Origin: Astrobacterium formosum
Lineage (GTDB): Bacteria; Pseudomonadota; Alphaproteobacteria; Rhizobiales; Xanthobacteraceae
DNA length: 64,000 nt
Direction: 5' to 3'
NCBI GenBank assembly: GCA_030848545.1
Contig: JAVDCA010000025.1
Location: 1-64,000 of the forward strand
The position numbers and the translations under genes are program-made. Below the pieces are notes generated by a model. It saw only the letters and a list, made by a program, of their open reading frames with translations. It was not told the DNA's origin and did no database searches. This document shows, piece by piece, positions 35,685 through 45,687 of the stretch. The number at the start of each line of letters is the position of its first letter. The first letter of the stretch is position 1.

Positions 35685-38447
35685 TCACCCGCTGTTGCGC
35701 AGGCCGGCCGAGATGCCGTTGATGGTCAGCTTGATGCCGCGCAGCACCTGTTCGCTCGACTCGTTGGCGCGGTGCTGCTTCAGGAGTTCGACCTGGAGAT
35801 GGTTGAGCGGGTCGAGATAGGGAAAGCGGTTGCGGATCGAACGCTCCAGCAGCGGATTGCCCTCCAGGAGCCGGGTCTGGTCCATCACCGCCATCAGGAC
35901 CGCAATGGTGTCATCGCGCTCGCCGCGGATGCGCTCGAAGATCGCCTTGCGCAACACCGGATCGGCGACCAGGCCGGCATAGCGCGACGCGATCGCGATG
36001 CTGCTCTTCGACAGCACCATGTCCATGTTCGACAGGAGCGCGCGGAAGAACGGCCACTGGCGATACATTTCCTGCAGGAAGGCGAGGCCGTGGGCCGGCC
36101 GCGCCGCGATGAAGGCGCGCGCCGCGCTGCCGAAACCGTACCAGCCCGGCAGCATGAGACGGCACTGCGACCAGGAGAACACCCACGGGATGGCGCGCAG
36201 GTCCTCGATGCGGCGGGTCTTCTTGCGTGACGCCGGCCGGCTGCCGATGTTGAGCGAGGCGATCTCGCTGATCACCGTCGAAGCCCAGAAATAGTCGACG
36301 AAGCCGTCGGTCTCGTAGACCAGGCCGCGATAGGCCGCATAGGCATCGGCCGACAAGGCCTCCATGGCGTCGAGATATTCGGCTCGCGGCGCGCTCTCGT
36401 TGGTATGCATGAGGCTCGCCTCGAGGGTGGCGGCGACCAGGATCTCCAGGTTGCGCCGGCCGACCTCCGGATTGGAATATTTGGAGGCGATGATCTCGCC
36501 CTGCTCGGTGATGCGGATCTGTCCCTGCACGGCGCCGCCGGGCTGGGCCAGGATGGCGTCGTAGCTCGGCCCGCCGCCGCGCCCGATGGTGCCGCCGCGG
36601 CCATGGAACAGGCGCAGCCTGATGCCGTGGCGCCTGAAGACGTCGATCAACCCGATCTCGGCCTTGTAGAGTTCCCACCCGGAGGTGACGTAACCGCCGT
36701 CCTTGTTGCTGTCGGAATAGCCGAGCATCACCTCCTGGGAACCGCCGCGGCTGTCGAGCAGGCGGCGATATTCCGGCAGCCCGAGAAGCCGGTCCATGAC
36801 GCCGGCGCACTGGCGCAGGTCCGGAATGGTCTCGAACAGGGGCACGATGTTGACGTCGCTTGCGCCCGACGGGTGGATCAGCCCGACCTCCTTGAGCAGC
36901 AACGCCACTTCGAGGACGTCGGAGACCCCTTCGCCCTTGGAAATCACGCAGTTCGGAATGGCACTGGCGCCATAGACGGCGTGCATGTCGGCGCTCGCGC
37001 GGAATATGTCGAGTTCCGACGTCGTCTCCTGCGAATAGTCCGCGAAGGGCGACACCAGCGGCCGCGGCGAGGCGAGTTCACGCACCAGGAGCGCGACGCG
37101 ATCGTCTTCGCAAAGCGCGCGATAGTCGGTGCCGGGAATGGCCGTTGCGAGCAGCTCGGCGATGGTGCGCTCGTGCACGTCCGAGTTCTGCCGCAGGTCG
37201 ATGCTCGCAAGATGCAGGCCGAAGCAATCGACGGCGCGGCGCAGCCGACGCAACCGCCCGCGCGCCAGGATGCGCGAGCCATTGGTGACGAGCGAGCGAT
37301 GCACGACATCGAGATCGTCCCGGAATTGGCTCACGTCTTTGTAGGGTCGGGCATCGCCGCCGTATCGATGCTCGGTCTCGAACAGGCCCAGCACCTGTGC
37401 GGTCGCGGCAAGCCGCGCATAGATGCCGGAGATCGCCAGCCGGTAGGGCTCGAGGCTGCGGTGCGGCGAACGGTCGGGAGACGTGTCGGCGAGCGCCCGC
37501 AGCTCATCGGAGACCGGCACGAGGCTCGAGGCGAGCGACAGTTCGGAGCGCAGTGCCGCGAGCTCGTCGAGATAGTAGCGGCACACCCGCGCGCTCTGCA
37601 TGCGCAAGGTCTGGCGCAGCACCTCGGCGGTCACGAACGGATTGCCGTCGCGGTCACCGCCGATCCACGTACCCATGCGCAGGAACGATTTAAGCTCGAC
37701 CTCGTCGTCGGCCGATCCTCGCGCCATTTCGTCCTCGATGGCGGCGAAGAGATGCGGAATCTCCTGCAGGAACGTGTAGTCGTAATAGGACAGCCCGTTC
37801 GCCACTTCGTCGAGGACGGTGAGGGTCGTACGCCGCAGCATGTTGGTGTACCACAGCGTGTGCACGGCCTGACGCAGGCGCTCGTCGCTCGCCGCGCGTT
37901 CGTCCGGCGTCATCTGGACGCGGGCACGCTGGTCCAACAGGCGCGCGATCTCCATCTCCCGGTCGATGGTGCTCCGGCGGCGCACTTCGGTCGGATGGGC
38001 GGTCAAGACCGGAGAGATCAGCGCGCCGTCGAAGAAGGCGCGCAGCGCGTCGTCGCCGCAGCCGGTCGCGCGGGCGCGGGCGAGCACATGCACGATGGAG
38101 CCGACGCGCGGTTCCGAACCGGCGAGCCGGTGTACCCGGGTGCGGCGGATGTGGTGCTCGTCCTCGGCGATGTTGGCGAGGTGGGAGAAATAGCTGAAGG
38201 CGCGGATGATCTGCACGGTCTGGGCGGGGGACAGCCCATCCAGGATCTGTTCCAGGTCGTGGCGGGCGTCGACGTCGGCATCGCGGTGGAAGCGGATCGA
38301 GGTCTGGCGGATGCTTTCGACGAGATCGAAAACCCCCTCCCCCTCCTGCTCCCGCACGGTGTCGCCGAGAAGGCGGCCGAGAAGACGGATGTCGTCCCGC
38401 AGCGGCTCGTCTTTGTCCATGGGGGTGTCCGGCGTCACGTCGTTCAT
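35685..38447 (-). CDS. ppc: Phosphoenolpyruvate carboxylase
   Basis: About 920 residues from MNDVTPDT (38447); a longer start at 38525 is open and would give 946. It fixes bicarbonate on PEP to give oxaloacetate. Catalytic His is in [11 protein letters not shown], the [14 protein letters not shown] segment and the glycine loop [14 protein letters not shown] are intact, as is [19 protein letters not shown]. The C-terminus is RNSG where the family normally ends RNTG; a conservative change at a position known to matter for catalysis. With GTP-PEPCK in the same window, both directions of the PEP-oxaloacetate step are represented. Confidence 0.97.
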   Translation of the reverse strand: MNDVTPDTPMDKDEPLRDDIRLLGRLLGDTVREQEGEGVFDLVESIRQTSIRFHRDADVDARHDLEQILDGLSPAQTVQIIRAFSYFSHLANIAEDEHHIRRTRVHRLAGSEPRVGSIVHVLARARATGCGDDALRAFFDGALISPVLTAHPTEVRRRSTIDREMEIARLLDQRARVQMTPDERAASDERLRQAVHTLWYTNMLRRTTLTVLDEVANGLSYYDYTFLQEIPHLFAAIEDEMARGSADDEVELKSFLRMGTWIGGDRDGNPFVTAEVLRQTLRMQSARVCRYYLDELAALRSELSLASSLVPVSDELRALADTSPDRSPHRSLEPYRLAISGIYARLAATAQVLGLFETEHRYGGDARPYKDVSQFRDDLDVVHRSLVTNGSRILARGRLRRLRRAVDCFGLHLASIDLRQNSDVHERTIAELLATAIPGTDYRALCEDDRVALLVRELASPRPLVSPFADYSQETTSELDIFRASADMHAVYGASAIPNCVISKGEGVSDVLEVALLLKEVGLIHPSGASDVNIVPLFETIPDLRQCAGVMDRLLGLPEYRRLLDSRGGSQEVMLGYSDSNKDGGYVTSGWELYKAEIGLIDVFRRHGIRLRLFHGRGGTIGRGGGPSYDAILAQPGGAVQGQIRITEQGEIIASKYSNPEVGRRNLEILVAATLEASLMHTNESAPRAEYLDAMEALSADAYAAYRGLVYETDGFVDYFWASTVISEIASLNIGSRPASRKKTRRIEDLRAIPWVFSWSQCRLMLPGWYGFGSAARAFIAARPAHGLAFLQEMYRQWPFFRALLSNMDMVLSKSSIAIASRYAGLVADPVLRKAIFERIRGERDDTIAVLMAVMDQTRLLEGNPLLERSIRNRFPYLDPLNHLQVELLKQHRANESSEQVLRGIKLTINGISAGLRNSG

Positions 38448-38601
38448 GGCGGGGTCGGTTCCTTCTCGGGTGCCGAGCAAATGGCGTGCCGCGGCAGCCG
38501 ACGGGCCCGTCGACACATCGCGCACGCCAAGTCACATTCTCGCCCCGATACCACACCTATATGCCTGACGGCCGGGGGCGGCAAACCGGCGAACTCTTTT
38601 G

Positions 38602-39936
38602 ATGAATACGGCTCTCCAGGACGGTGTGCGTCGCCTCGAAACGACGATGCGCGTCACCCTCGCGGTGCTCGCTTTGGCGAGCGGCGTCTATACCTATCTG
38701 GGCGTTCGCGACCTTTTGAACGGCAACGCCACTTTGGTGATGTTCGCCGCCGTCATCTATTCGGTGGCGGTGACGATCGGCATCTATGCTTTCTGGAGTT
38801 TTCTGATGCGGCTCCTGCCGCATCTGACCGAGCCGACCGGCCGCAGCCTGATGTTCGGCTGCATGGCGCTCGGCGCCGTCATGATCATCGCCATGTCGGC
38901 CTGGCTCAACGCCTCGGCGCTCGCCGGCGCGGCGGCAATCCAGCAGCATCTCGCGGTCGCAACCGAAGCCTACACGCGCGATCTCGGCCGCGCGCATTCA
39001 AACGCGCTCGCCGCCCAGGGGCTTCTGCCCGACATCCAGATGGCGTCGTCGCGCTTCGCAAAACTCGCCGAATCCGAACGTGCCGGCTCGCTGACCGGAA
39101 CCGCCGGCTCCGGAACCGTGGTGCAGCTCCTCGACCAGATGTCCGGCCAGCTTTCGGGGCTCGCCCGCGAGGTCGAGCAGTCGGCCGGCAGGGTCACGGG
39201 CCTGTTCGAGCGCGGCGGCAAACACCTTGCTGCCATGCGCGAACTCATCTCCGGCCGCGGTCCGGTCGCCCAGCGCAGCGACGCCTTCGGGGCCGAAGCA
39301 TTGGGACTCGCCGGCGTCATCGCGGCCCTGCAGCAGACCTCGGTCGCCCCGGCGGTCAAGCGGGCCGCCGACGGGCTGGCGGCGGGCTTCATCGCACCGG
39401 CGCCCGATGGCCGCACCAGCGACCTCGCCCAGCGCCAGACGGCCGTGGTGAGCAAAGTGCAGGCCTCGATCGCCGCCCAGGCGGACTCGCTTGCAGGCGC
39501 CGCCCAGCGCATCATCGCGCTGCCGGTCGTCGAGCCGCCGCGCTTCCAGCCGCTATCCTCTGCCGAGGCGGTGGTGCGCTATGCGGGCGACTTCATCCCG
39601 AGCTGGGCCGGCGCCATCTCGATCGACCTGATGCCGGGCGTGCTGGTCCTGATCCTGTGCGTGGTGCATGCCGGCATCCGCCGCCAAGAAAAGCCGCAGG
39701 CCGACGCCGCCACCATGACGGCGGCGGAGCTGATCGCGGCCTTACGCCTCGTCAGGGAGGTGGGCGACGCGCAGGCCCTGATGGCCACGGCGTCCGGGCG
39801 ACGCGAAGCGCCGACGCCGGCCAAGGCGGAGCCTGCCGCGAGTTCCGACCCGGCGGGCGCGGACATGCGGTCTCCCGTCACCGAAGCCGACGAGAACGTC
39901 ACGCTGTTGCGTAATCTCAAGAAGGACGGCGCCTGA
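38602..39936 (+). CDS. Hypothetical membrane protein
   Basis: About 444 residues; ATG at 38602 (TTG at 38599 is in frame). I do not recognise the family. Three TM helices at the N-terminus (about residues 17-38, 46-70, 84-105), a long, helical, Ala/Gln-rich extracytoplasmic region (about 106-325), a fourth TM helix (about 330-350) and a polar, Pro/Ala/Glu-rich cytoplasmic tail. The topology resembles a sensor or a scaffold more than a transporter. Its stop overlaps the start of the ClpP-like gene (TGATG), so the two are coupled. Confidence 0.75.
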   Translation: MNTALQDGVRRLETTMRVTLAVLALASGVYTYLGVRDLLNGNATLVMFAAVIYSVAVTIGIYAFWSFLMRLLPHLTEPTGRSLMFGCMALGAVMIIAMSAWLNASALAGAAAIQQHLAVATEAYTRDLGRAHSNALAAQGLLPDIQMASSRFAKLAESERAGSLTGTAGSGTVVQLLDQMSGQLSGLAREVEQSAGRVTGLFERGGKHLAAMRELISGRGPVAQRSDAFGAEALGLAGVIAALQQTSVAPAVKRAADGLAAGFIAPAPDGRTSDLAQRQTAVVSKVQASIAAQADSLAGAAQRIIALPVVEPPRFQPLSSAEAVVRYAGDFIPSWAGAISIDLMPGVLVLILCVVHAGIRRQEKPQADAATMTAAELIAALRLVREVGDAQALMATASGRREAPTPAKAEPAASSDPAGADMRSPVTEADENVTLLRNLKKDGA

Positions 39937-40697
39937 TGCCAAGGGGCGGAACGGAGACGGGAGGGGAGCAGGCCGGCGGCTGGCTGAACGATCACTCCGA
40001 CGATGCCGTGCTGCGCTGGCTGTTGCGCGCTCTCGTCGCCGCCACGGTGGCGGTGGTCGCCATCGATTATTACGAGGTCCGTCATCAAGCCGCCGAAGCG
40101 GTGGCGATGCCCGGCTCGGCTCCGCAAGCGCCGGACGATCCGGATGCGCGTGCCGACGCCATGAGCTTCGATCTCGTCGCCGGCGGCCGGCTGATGGCGA
40201 AAGGCACCATCGAGGCCGGCGCCGCCGAGCGCTTTGCCGCCGAAATCGCCAAGCGCGGCAGCTACGTCAGCACGGTCGTGTTGAATTCGCCCGGCGGCTC
40301 CCTCGAGGATGCCCTCGCGATGGGGCGCCTGATCCGCCAGAAGGGCATGGCCACCGAAGTGGAGGCGGGCGCAACGTGCGCGTCGTCCTGCCCGCTGGTG
40401 TTCGCCGGCGGGGTGGAGCGGCGCGCCGCCGCCAAGGCGAGGATCGGCGTCCATCAGGCGTTTGCCGCCACCCCGGCCACGTCGATGGGTTCGGCCGCCG
40501 GTACCGGCATGGAGAGCGCCCAGCGGGTCTCGGCCCGGTGCCAGAAATACCTGCAGGAAATGGGCGTCGACCCGGCGCTGTGGATCCACGCCATGGAGAC
40601 GCCGCCGGCGCGGATGTATTTTCTGTCGAACGCCGAACTCACGGCACTCCGGCTCGCCACCGGAACGGCCGAGCGCGGCGCGATGGCGAAGAAATGA
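39936..40697 (+). CDS. ClpP/crotonase-like periplasmic protein (COG3904 type)
   Basis: A 253-residue protein with one TM anchor (about residues 24-43) and a ClpP-like fold facing the periplasm. VVLNSPGGSLEDALAMGRLI is the strand-turn that shapes the oxyanion region, CASSC carries the probable nucleophile S150, and GVHQAF carries H173. These are the residues expected of a serine protease of the COG3904 group, whose substrates are unknown. The two cysteines flanking the serine (C148, C152) could form a disulfide in the periplasm. Translation is coupled to the upstream membrane protein, a likely partner or substrate. Confidence 0.82.
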   Translation: MPRGGTETGGEQAGGWLNDHSDDAVLRWLLRALVAATVAVVAIDYYEVRHQAAEAVAMPGSAPQAPDDPDARADAMSFDLVAGGRLMAKGTIEAGAAERFAAEIAKRGSYVSTVVLNSPGGSLEDALAMGRLIRQKGMATEVEAGATCASSCPLVFAGGVERRAAAKARIGVHQAFAATPATSMGSAAGTGMESAQRVSARCQKYLQEMGVDPALWIHAMETPPARMYFLSNAELTALRLATGTAERGAMAKK

Positions 40698-40706
40698 ACT
40701 GAAAAC

Positions 40707-41273
40707 TCAATCCTTCGCGCGTTCCACGTAGGTGCTGTCGGCGGTCGAGATCACGATCCGGGTGCCGGTGGTGATATGGGTCGGCACCGCGGTCTTGACG
40801 CCGTTCGACAGCAGCGCCGGCTTGAACGAGCCGGACGCCGTCTGGCCCTTCATGGCGGGTTCGGTCTCGACCACTTCCAGGGTCACCCGCTGGGGCAGTT
40901 CGATCGACACCGGGATGCCTTCATGGACCTGCAGCTTCACGTTCATTTCCGGTTGCAGGAACTTGTCGCTGTCGCCGACCACATCGGGGTGGGCGGTGAG
41001 CTGGTCGTAATTGTCCATGTTCATGAAGTGGAAGCCGTCGCCATCGTGGTAGAGGAACTGGTAGCTGCGTTCCTCCACATGGGCACGCTCCACCTGGTCG
41101 GTGGTTTTGTACCGCTGCGACAGCTTCACGCCGTCGCTGATGCGGCGCATGTCGAGCTGGGTCACCGGCGTGCCCTTGCCGGGATGGATGTTTTCCGCCG
41201 TCAGGATGACGTAGAGCTTGCCGTCGAGATCGACGATATTGCCCTTGCGGAGCGAGCTGGCGATGACTTTCAC
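40707..41273 (-). CDS. efp: Elongation factor P
   Basis: A 188-residue translation factor that rescues ribosomes stalled at polyproline. The start is a GTG at 41273 with an AGGAAC leader, giving the exact length of E. coli EF-P. The modified lysine is K33 in [10 protein letters not shown] (equivalent to E. coli K34), matching the EpmA/EpmB genes close by. Domain II/III ends [14 protein letters not shown] and VERAKD are canonical. It is divergent from epmA across 129 bp. Confidence 0.98.
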   Translation of the reverse strand: MKVIASSLRKGNIVDLDGKLYVILTAENIHPGKGTPVTQLDMRRISDGVKLSQRYKTTDQVERAHVEERSYQFLYHDGDGFHFMNMDNYDQLTAHPDVVGDSDKFLQPEMNVKLQVHEGIPVSIELPQRVTLEVVETEPAMKGQTASGSFKPALLSNGVKTAVPTHITTGTRIVISTADSTYVERAKD

Positions 41274-41402
41274 AGGTTCCTGTCCTCGGTCGATAGCGGG
41301 CCCCGGCCGGGCTGGGGCCGGATTTGTCGGCCGCAACATACTGATCCTGCGGCTCACCGCCAGCGATTTCAGCGCCAGCGGCGCTTTCGCGGGCCGGCCC
41401 TG

Positions 41403-42446
41403 ATGGGTGCCCCCTCCCCCTGGTGGGCCCCCCACGTCCATTCCGACCGGCGCCCCCTCCTCAAGGCACGCACCCGCATCCAGGGGTCGATCCGCGACCT
41501 TTTGCTGGCGCAGGATTTTACCGAGGTCGAAACCGCCATCCTGCAGGTCTCGCCCGGCAACGAGACCCATCTGCACGCCTTCGCGACCGAACTGAAGGCG
41601 CCCGGCGGCGGCGTCAGCCGGCTCTATCTGCACACCTCGCCGGAATTCGCCTGCAAAAAACTGCTCGCCGCCGGCGAACGGCGCATCTTCCAGTTCGCCC
41701 GCGTGTTCCGGAACGGAGAGCGCTCCGCCCTGCATCACCCCGAGTTCACCATGCTGGAATGGTATCGGGCCGAGGAACCCTATGGGGCGGTGATGGACGA
41801 CTGCGTCGACTTCCTGCGCCGGGCCGCCGAGGCGGCCGGGGCGGACCGCGTCACCTTCCGGGATGTCGAATGCGACCCGTTCGCGGAGCCTGAGCGCCTG
41901 AGCGTGGCGGAGGCCTTCCGGGGGTTCGCCGGCATCGACCTCCTGGCGACGCTTTCGGGCCGCGACACCGACCGCGACGGCCTCATGGCGGCCGCGGCCA
42001 CCGCCGGCATCCGCACCGCGCCGGACGACACCTGGTCGGACGTGTTCAGCCGCATCCTCGTGGAGCGCGTCGAGCCCCGTCTCGGCCGCGGCCGGCCCAC
42101 GCTCCTGACCGAATATCCCATCTGCGAGGCGGCGCTGGCGCGACCGTCCCCGGACGACGCCCGCGTCGCCGAGCGTTTCGAGATGTTCGTCGCCGGCGTC
42201 GAACTCGCCAACGGCTTCGGCGAATTGACCGACGCCGCCGAGCAGCGCCGGCGCTTCACGGAGGCGATGGCGATGAAGCAGCGCCTCTATGGCGAGACCT
42301 ATCCGCTCGACGAGGATTTTCTCTCGGCCCTCGACCATATGCCGCCGGCCTGCGGCTGCGCGCTCGGTTTCGACCGCCTCGTCATGCTGGCCACCGGGGC
42401 GCCGCGTATCGAGCACGTGATCTGGACGCCGGTCGCGGGCGGCTAG
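41403..42446 (+). CDS. epmA: EF-P--(R)-beta-lysine ligase EpmA
   Basis: A 347-residue class II lysyl-tRNA synthetase paralogue (PoxA/GenX) without the anticodon-binding domain. It loads (R)-beta-lysine onto EF-P. Motif 2 ([20 protein letters not shown], reading RVFRNxE) and motif 3 ([12 protein letters not shown]) are intact, and the N-terminal [15 protein letters not shown] is the usual motif 1 helix. ATG at 41403 is taken. Divergent from efp, with epmB 1.5 kb downstream; the hydroxylase gene epmC is not seen. Confidence 0.96.
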   Translation: MGAPSPWWAPHVHSDRRPLLKARTRIQGSIRDLLLAQDFTEVETAILQVSPGNETHLHAFATELKAPGGGVSRLYLHTSPEFACKKLLAAGERRIFQFARVFRNGERSALHHPEFTMLEWYRAEEPYGAVMDDCVDFLRRAAEAAGADRVTFRDVECDPFAEPERLSVAEAFRGFAGIDLLATLSGRDTDRDGLMAAAATAGIRTAPDDTWSDVFSRILVERVEPRLGRGRPTLLTEYPICEAALARPSPDDARVAERFEMFVAGVELANGFGELTDAAEQRRRFTEAMAMKQRLYGETYPLDEDFLSALDHMPPACGCALGFDRLVMLATGAPRIEHVIWTPVAGG

Positions 42447-42491
42447 AGCATGATCGCGATGGAAGGAAACATCTGCCCCGTCCGAGGCGCG

Positions 42492-42594
42492 CTCCCTCTC
42501 CCCATTTGGGGAGAGGGTGGGGGTGAGGGGGTAGCGATCTCTCGATAGGTCCGATCCCCCTCACCCCGGCCCTCTCCCCTCCGGGGAGAGGGAG
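42492..42594. repeat. Paired CTCCCTCTCCCC palindromes
   Basis: CTCCCTCTCCCCATTTGGGG and following bases (42492-42532) and CCCCCTCACCCCGGCCC onwards (42556-42594) are each hairpins and are also inverted copies of each other. They occupy the gap between the convergent epmA and alginate-lyase-like genes. Same family as 19535-19564 and 52455-52617. Confidence 0.82.
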
Positions 42595-42661
42595 ATGGCG
42601 GCGCTCTTCATGGTTAGCGACGATTCATAAGCTGGACGATCATGCTCCAGCCCGGCAATCA

Positions 42662-43783
42662 TCACGGCCGCGGCAATTCGGGGACTCCGAATCCGAGGCT
42701 CATATTGCCGCCCAGCCAGTTGTTGCGCAGTGGCCGATAGGTGCGCAGGAGCGGTACGACCGCCGCATCGCGGCGGCGCGCGTACCAGATCTCCGCCCAC
42801 GCCACGTGCCAACCCGAGAGCGAGCCGACGAAACCCTGTTTCGTGTCGGTCCGGCGCTCGAATGGGCTCGGATCGGAGAGGCCGCCGACCACGTTGGCAA
42901 CGAGCCGTCCGAGCGCGCCGCCCCGTTCGCCATAAAGGTCGATGCCGTTGGCGGCCCCGATTTCGGCGACCATCACCAGCGGGGTGACCGAGAAAGCGTG
43001 GTAGTGCAGCGCCTTTCCGGCGCGGGCCAGTTCAAGCGGCAGCATGCCGTCGGCGTCGACCTGACCGATCCCCACCCGATAGGCTTCGATCGCCCAGTCC
43101 AGGCCAGCACGGTCGCCGGTCGCGACGGCGCTGGCGGCGACGGCAAGAGCCGCCCAGTAACGATGATTGTTGAGCTTGTCGGTGACGCCGCGGCCGGGCG
43201 GCCGGTCGTAATAGCGCCTGACCTCCGCCGCCAGACGGGCGAACCAGGCTTCGACGCGGGCTTTCGCCGCCGCGTCGAGGCCGGGCGCCTCGCGGATGTT
43301 CAGATAGGCGAGCGCGAGGCCGCCCAGCGTCCATTTGCGTTCATATCCGCCCTGTGGGGTCACCTGGCCCAGCATGGCATCGGCACGCGCCCAGCCGTCC
43401 AGCCAGTCGAGGGCACATCGGGCCGTCTCGGGTCGCGGCGGGTTGGACTCGATCCACCGGTCGGTCATCTTGACGACACCGCGGAGATAATCCTCCAGCG
43501 GCTTGACGATCCGCTCCCGGGCCGCATAGCGGGCCGGGTCGACCACCGAGCCGGCGCGATCGCTGTAGAAGGGCTCGGCGGCAATATCGCGCACCGGCGC
43601 CGGCACCGCCGCGCAGGAAACCGGCCCCAGCGGCCGTCCCACGAGGGCGCGGCGCGCCGGAACATCGACCGGTCCTTTCAAGTCGGCAGCCAGGGCCGAC
43701 GCCGTCGACCACACCATGGCGGCGACCGACAGGGCACGGCCAAGCGCCACTGCGAGCCGGCCCGATCGTCCAGATACCATCAT
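42662..43783 (-). CDS. Alginate lyase-family protein (PL5/AlgL-like)
   Basis: About 373 residues from ATG 43783 (a second ATG follows at 43780), with a Sec signal (about residues 1-33, SALAADLKG). The alpha/alpha-barrel of poly(mannuronate) lyase AlgL is recognisable: the catalytic Asn/His in TDKLNNHRYWAALAV and His/Tyr in ALHYHAFSVTPLVM, with intervening QVDADGMLPLELAR matching the family. It would act in the periplasm on alginate or another uronate polymer. No other alginate genes are near; it sits between epmA and epmB, apparently unrelated to EF-P. The real substrate could be another exopolysaccharide. Confidence 0.85.
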   Translation of the reverse strand: MMVSGRSGRLAVALGRALSVAAMVWSTASALAADLKGPVDVPARRALVGRPLGPVSCAAVPAPVRDIAAEPFYSDRAGSVVDPARYAARERIVKPLEDYLRGVVKMTDRWIESNPPRPETARCALDWLDGWARADAMLGQVTPQGGYERKWTLGGLALAYLNIREAPGLDAAAKARVEAWFARLAAEVRRYYDRPPGRGVTDKLNNHRYWAALAVAASAVATGDRAGLDWAIEAYRVGIGQVDADGMLPLELARAGKALHYHAFSVTPLVMVAEIGAANGIDLYGERGGALGRLVANVVGGLSDPSPFERRTDTKQGFVGSLSGWHVAWAEIWYARRRDAAVVPLLRTYRPLRNNWLGGNMSLGFGVPELPRP

Positions 43784-43938
43784 CGACAATCCATCTCTTC
43801 GCGGTTCGGGGCACACGTGTTCCACGGTCTCCCCCGCACGGCGATCATCCAGGCGCGGTTTCCCCCGCGTGGAAACGGATGTATAGCGCCTTCCTTCGGC
43901 CGCAGGCGTGTCGCGCCCGTCCGACAGCAAGGAGATTC

Positions 43939-45024
43939 ATGACGCCCGACGACCCGACCGACGCCGCCGGCCGACGCACCCTGCGGAACGCCGGCGATCT
44001 CGTGGACGCCGGGCTCGTCGCCCCGGGGCAGGCCGCCGCAATCGACGCGGTGGCGGCCCGTTACGCCGTCGCCATTCCGCCCGCCTTCGCGGCATTGATC
44101 GACCCCGGTGACGCCAACGATCCGATCGCCCGCCAGTTCGTGCCCGACCCGGCCGAACTCGAGACCTCGCCACAAGAGCGCGCCGATCCGATCGGCGACG
44201 ACACCCACAGCCCCGTCACCGGCATCGTCCACCGCTATCCCGACCGCGTGCTGTTGAAGCTCGTGCATGTGTGCCCGGTCTACTGCCGCTTCTGTTTCCG
44301 CCGCGCCATGGTGGGACCGGCCGGCCGGCCCATGCTGACACCGGACGAACTCGCCTCGGCCTACGCCTATATCCGCTCCCGCCCGGAGATCTGGGAGGTG
44401 ATCCTGACCGGCGGCGATCCCATGATCCTGTCGCCGCGCCGCCTGGGCGACGTGATGGCGGCGCTGGGCGCCATCGACCATGTCAGGGTCGTGAGGGTGC
44501 ACACCCGCGTGCCGGTCGCGGTCCCGGAGGCGATCACGGCGGACCTGATCGCCGCCCTCAAGGCGGCCGGCAAGGCCGTCTATGTGGTCCTGCACGCCAA
44601 CCATCCGCGCGAACTGACGGCGGCGGCGCGCTCAGCCTGCGCGCGGCTCGTCGATGCCGGACTGCCGATGCTGAGCCAGAGCGTGCTCCTCAAGGGAGTC
44701 AACGACGACGCTGGCGTGCTCGCCGCCCTGATGCGGGCCTTCGTGGAGGCCCGCGTCAAGCCGTACTACCTGCACCAGGGCGACCTCGCGCCCGGCACCT
44801 CCCACCTGCGCACCACCATCGCGGAGGGCCAGGCCTTGATGCGGCAATTGCGCGGGCGCCTGTCGGGCATCGCCCAGCCGACCTATGTCCTGGATATTCC
44901 GGGCGGCGCCGGCAAGGTGCCGGTCGGCCCCGACTATCTCGACGCGACCGCGGGTGAAGCGGCTGCATGGGACGTCGAGGACATCGTCGGCCGTCGTCAC
45001 CGGTACCCGCCTGACGGCTGCTGA
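43939..45024 (+). CDS. epmB: EF-P lysine 2,3-aminomutase EpmB
   Basis: A 361-residue radical SAM, PLP-dependent enzyme making (R)-beta-lysine for EpmA. The cluster motif is C112, C116, C119 in CPVYCRFC; the PLP lysine is in DIPGGAGKVPVG; the SAM region is LTGGDPMIL. It is short, like EpmB, rather than the longer clostridial KamA used in lysine fermentation, and lacks the multimerisation tail. AAGGAG lies six bases before ATG 43939. Context with efp and epmA supports the EF-P role. Confidence 0.95.
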   Translation: MTPDDPTDAAGRRTLRNAGDLVDAGLVAPGQAAAIDAVAARYAVAIPPAFAALIDPGDANDPIARQFVPDPAELETSPQERADPIGDDTHSPVTGIVHRYPDRVLLKLVHVCPVYCRFCFRRAMVGPAGRPMLTPDELASAYAYIRSRPEIWEVILTGGDPMILSPRRLGDVMAALGAIDHVRVVRVHTRVPVAVPEAITADLIAALKAAGKAVYVVLHANHPRELTAAARSACARLVDAGLPMLSQSVLLKGVNDDAGVLAALMRAFVEARVKPYYLHQGDLAPGTSHLRTTIAEGQALMRQLRGRLSGIAQPTYVLDIPGGAGKVPVGPDYLDATAGEAAAWDVEDIVGRRHRYPPDGC

Positions 45025-45195
45025 CGACCGGCCCGGCCGCAACCGCTCGCCCGGGCGTCGATTTGATCTCCCGCAAACCTCTGGGTTGAAAATCGGGCAA
45101 GCTCGTTCAACGGTTACGGCAGCCGGCCCGCAGGCACAACCTGAACGGCCGGAGTGCCGCGATCAGGGTACGGTCACGACGCAGAGGAGATCGAC

Positions 45196-45531
45196 ATGGC
45201 ACGCGGGTTCTATTTCGCCACGGCGGCCCTGGCCGTCGTGGGCGCGCTTCTGGCCTCAACCGCCGCCGACGCCCGCTACGTCAAGAGCGGCAAGCAGGAA
45301 TACGCCAATGCACCGCCGCGCGAACTGACCATGAAGGATTGCCGCGTGGTCTATCACGGCAAGATGCGGCTCGTGTCCGCCGAGGCGTTCGCCAAATATC
45401 TCGCCAAGCATCCGGAGATGAAAGAGCCGCCGCCGCCGGTCGCCGACCGCGTCCAGGCCGGCACGTCCGGCAACACGCCGCGTCGCCTCTATTTCATCGG
45501 CGGCACCTGGGCGGCCCACTGCGACCACTGA
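45196..45531 (+). CDS. Small secreted hypothetical protein
   Basis: A 111-residue protein with a clear signal peptide (MARGFYFATAALAVVGALL, cut after TAADA). The mature part has two cysteines (in KDCRVVYHG and AAHCDH) that could pair, and a Pro-rich middle. I do not recognise the family. AGAGGAG lies seven bases before ATG 45196. It stands alone after epmB. Confidence 0.7.
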   Translation: MARGFYFATAALAVVGALLASTAADARYVKSGKQEYANAPPRELTMKDCRVVYHGKMRLVSAEAFAKYLAKHPEMKEPPPPVADRVQAGTSGNTPRRLYFIGGTWAAHCDH

Positions 45532-45554
45532 CGCGCGATTTCGCCTGACGATTT

Positions 45555-45661
45555 CGTCATTTCGGGGCGCGGCCTGAAAGGCCGCGAGCCCGGAATCCAT
45601 ACTCCCGTCGTTGCGGAGTATGGATTCCGGGCCCCTCGCTTCGCTCGGTCCCGGAATGACG
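45555..45661. repeat. Intergenic repeat, CGTCATTTCGGG / GGAATCCATACTC family
   Basis: Ends CGTCATTTCGGG and CCCGGAATGACG are inverted; GGAATCCATACTC pairs with GAGTATGGATTCC; a GCGGCCTGAAAGGCCGC hairpin is near the left end. Same family as 23682-23820. It sits between convergent genes. Confidence 0.82.
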
Positions 45662-45687
45662 AAAGTTCTTTCAGCGCCGGAATGAAA

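Noticed and set aside
36405-39914. Plus-strand open frame of about 1169 codons
   Set aside because: It runs antisense to ppc and then out of frame through the membrane-protein gene; no domain and no ribosome-binding site.
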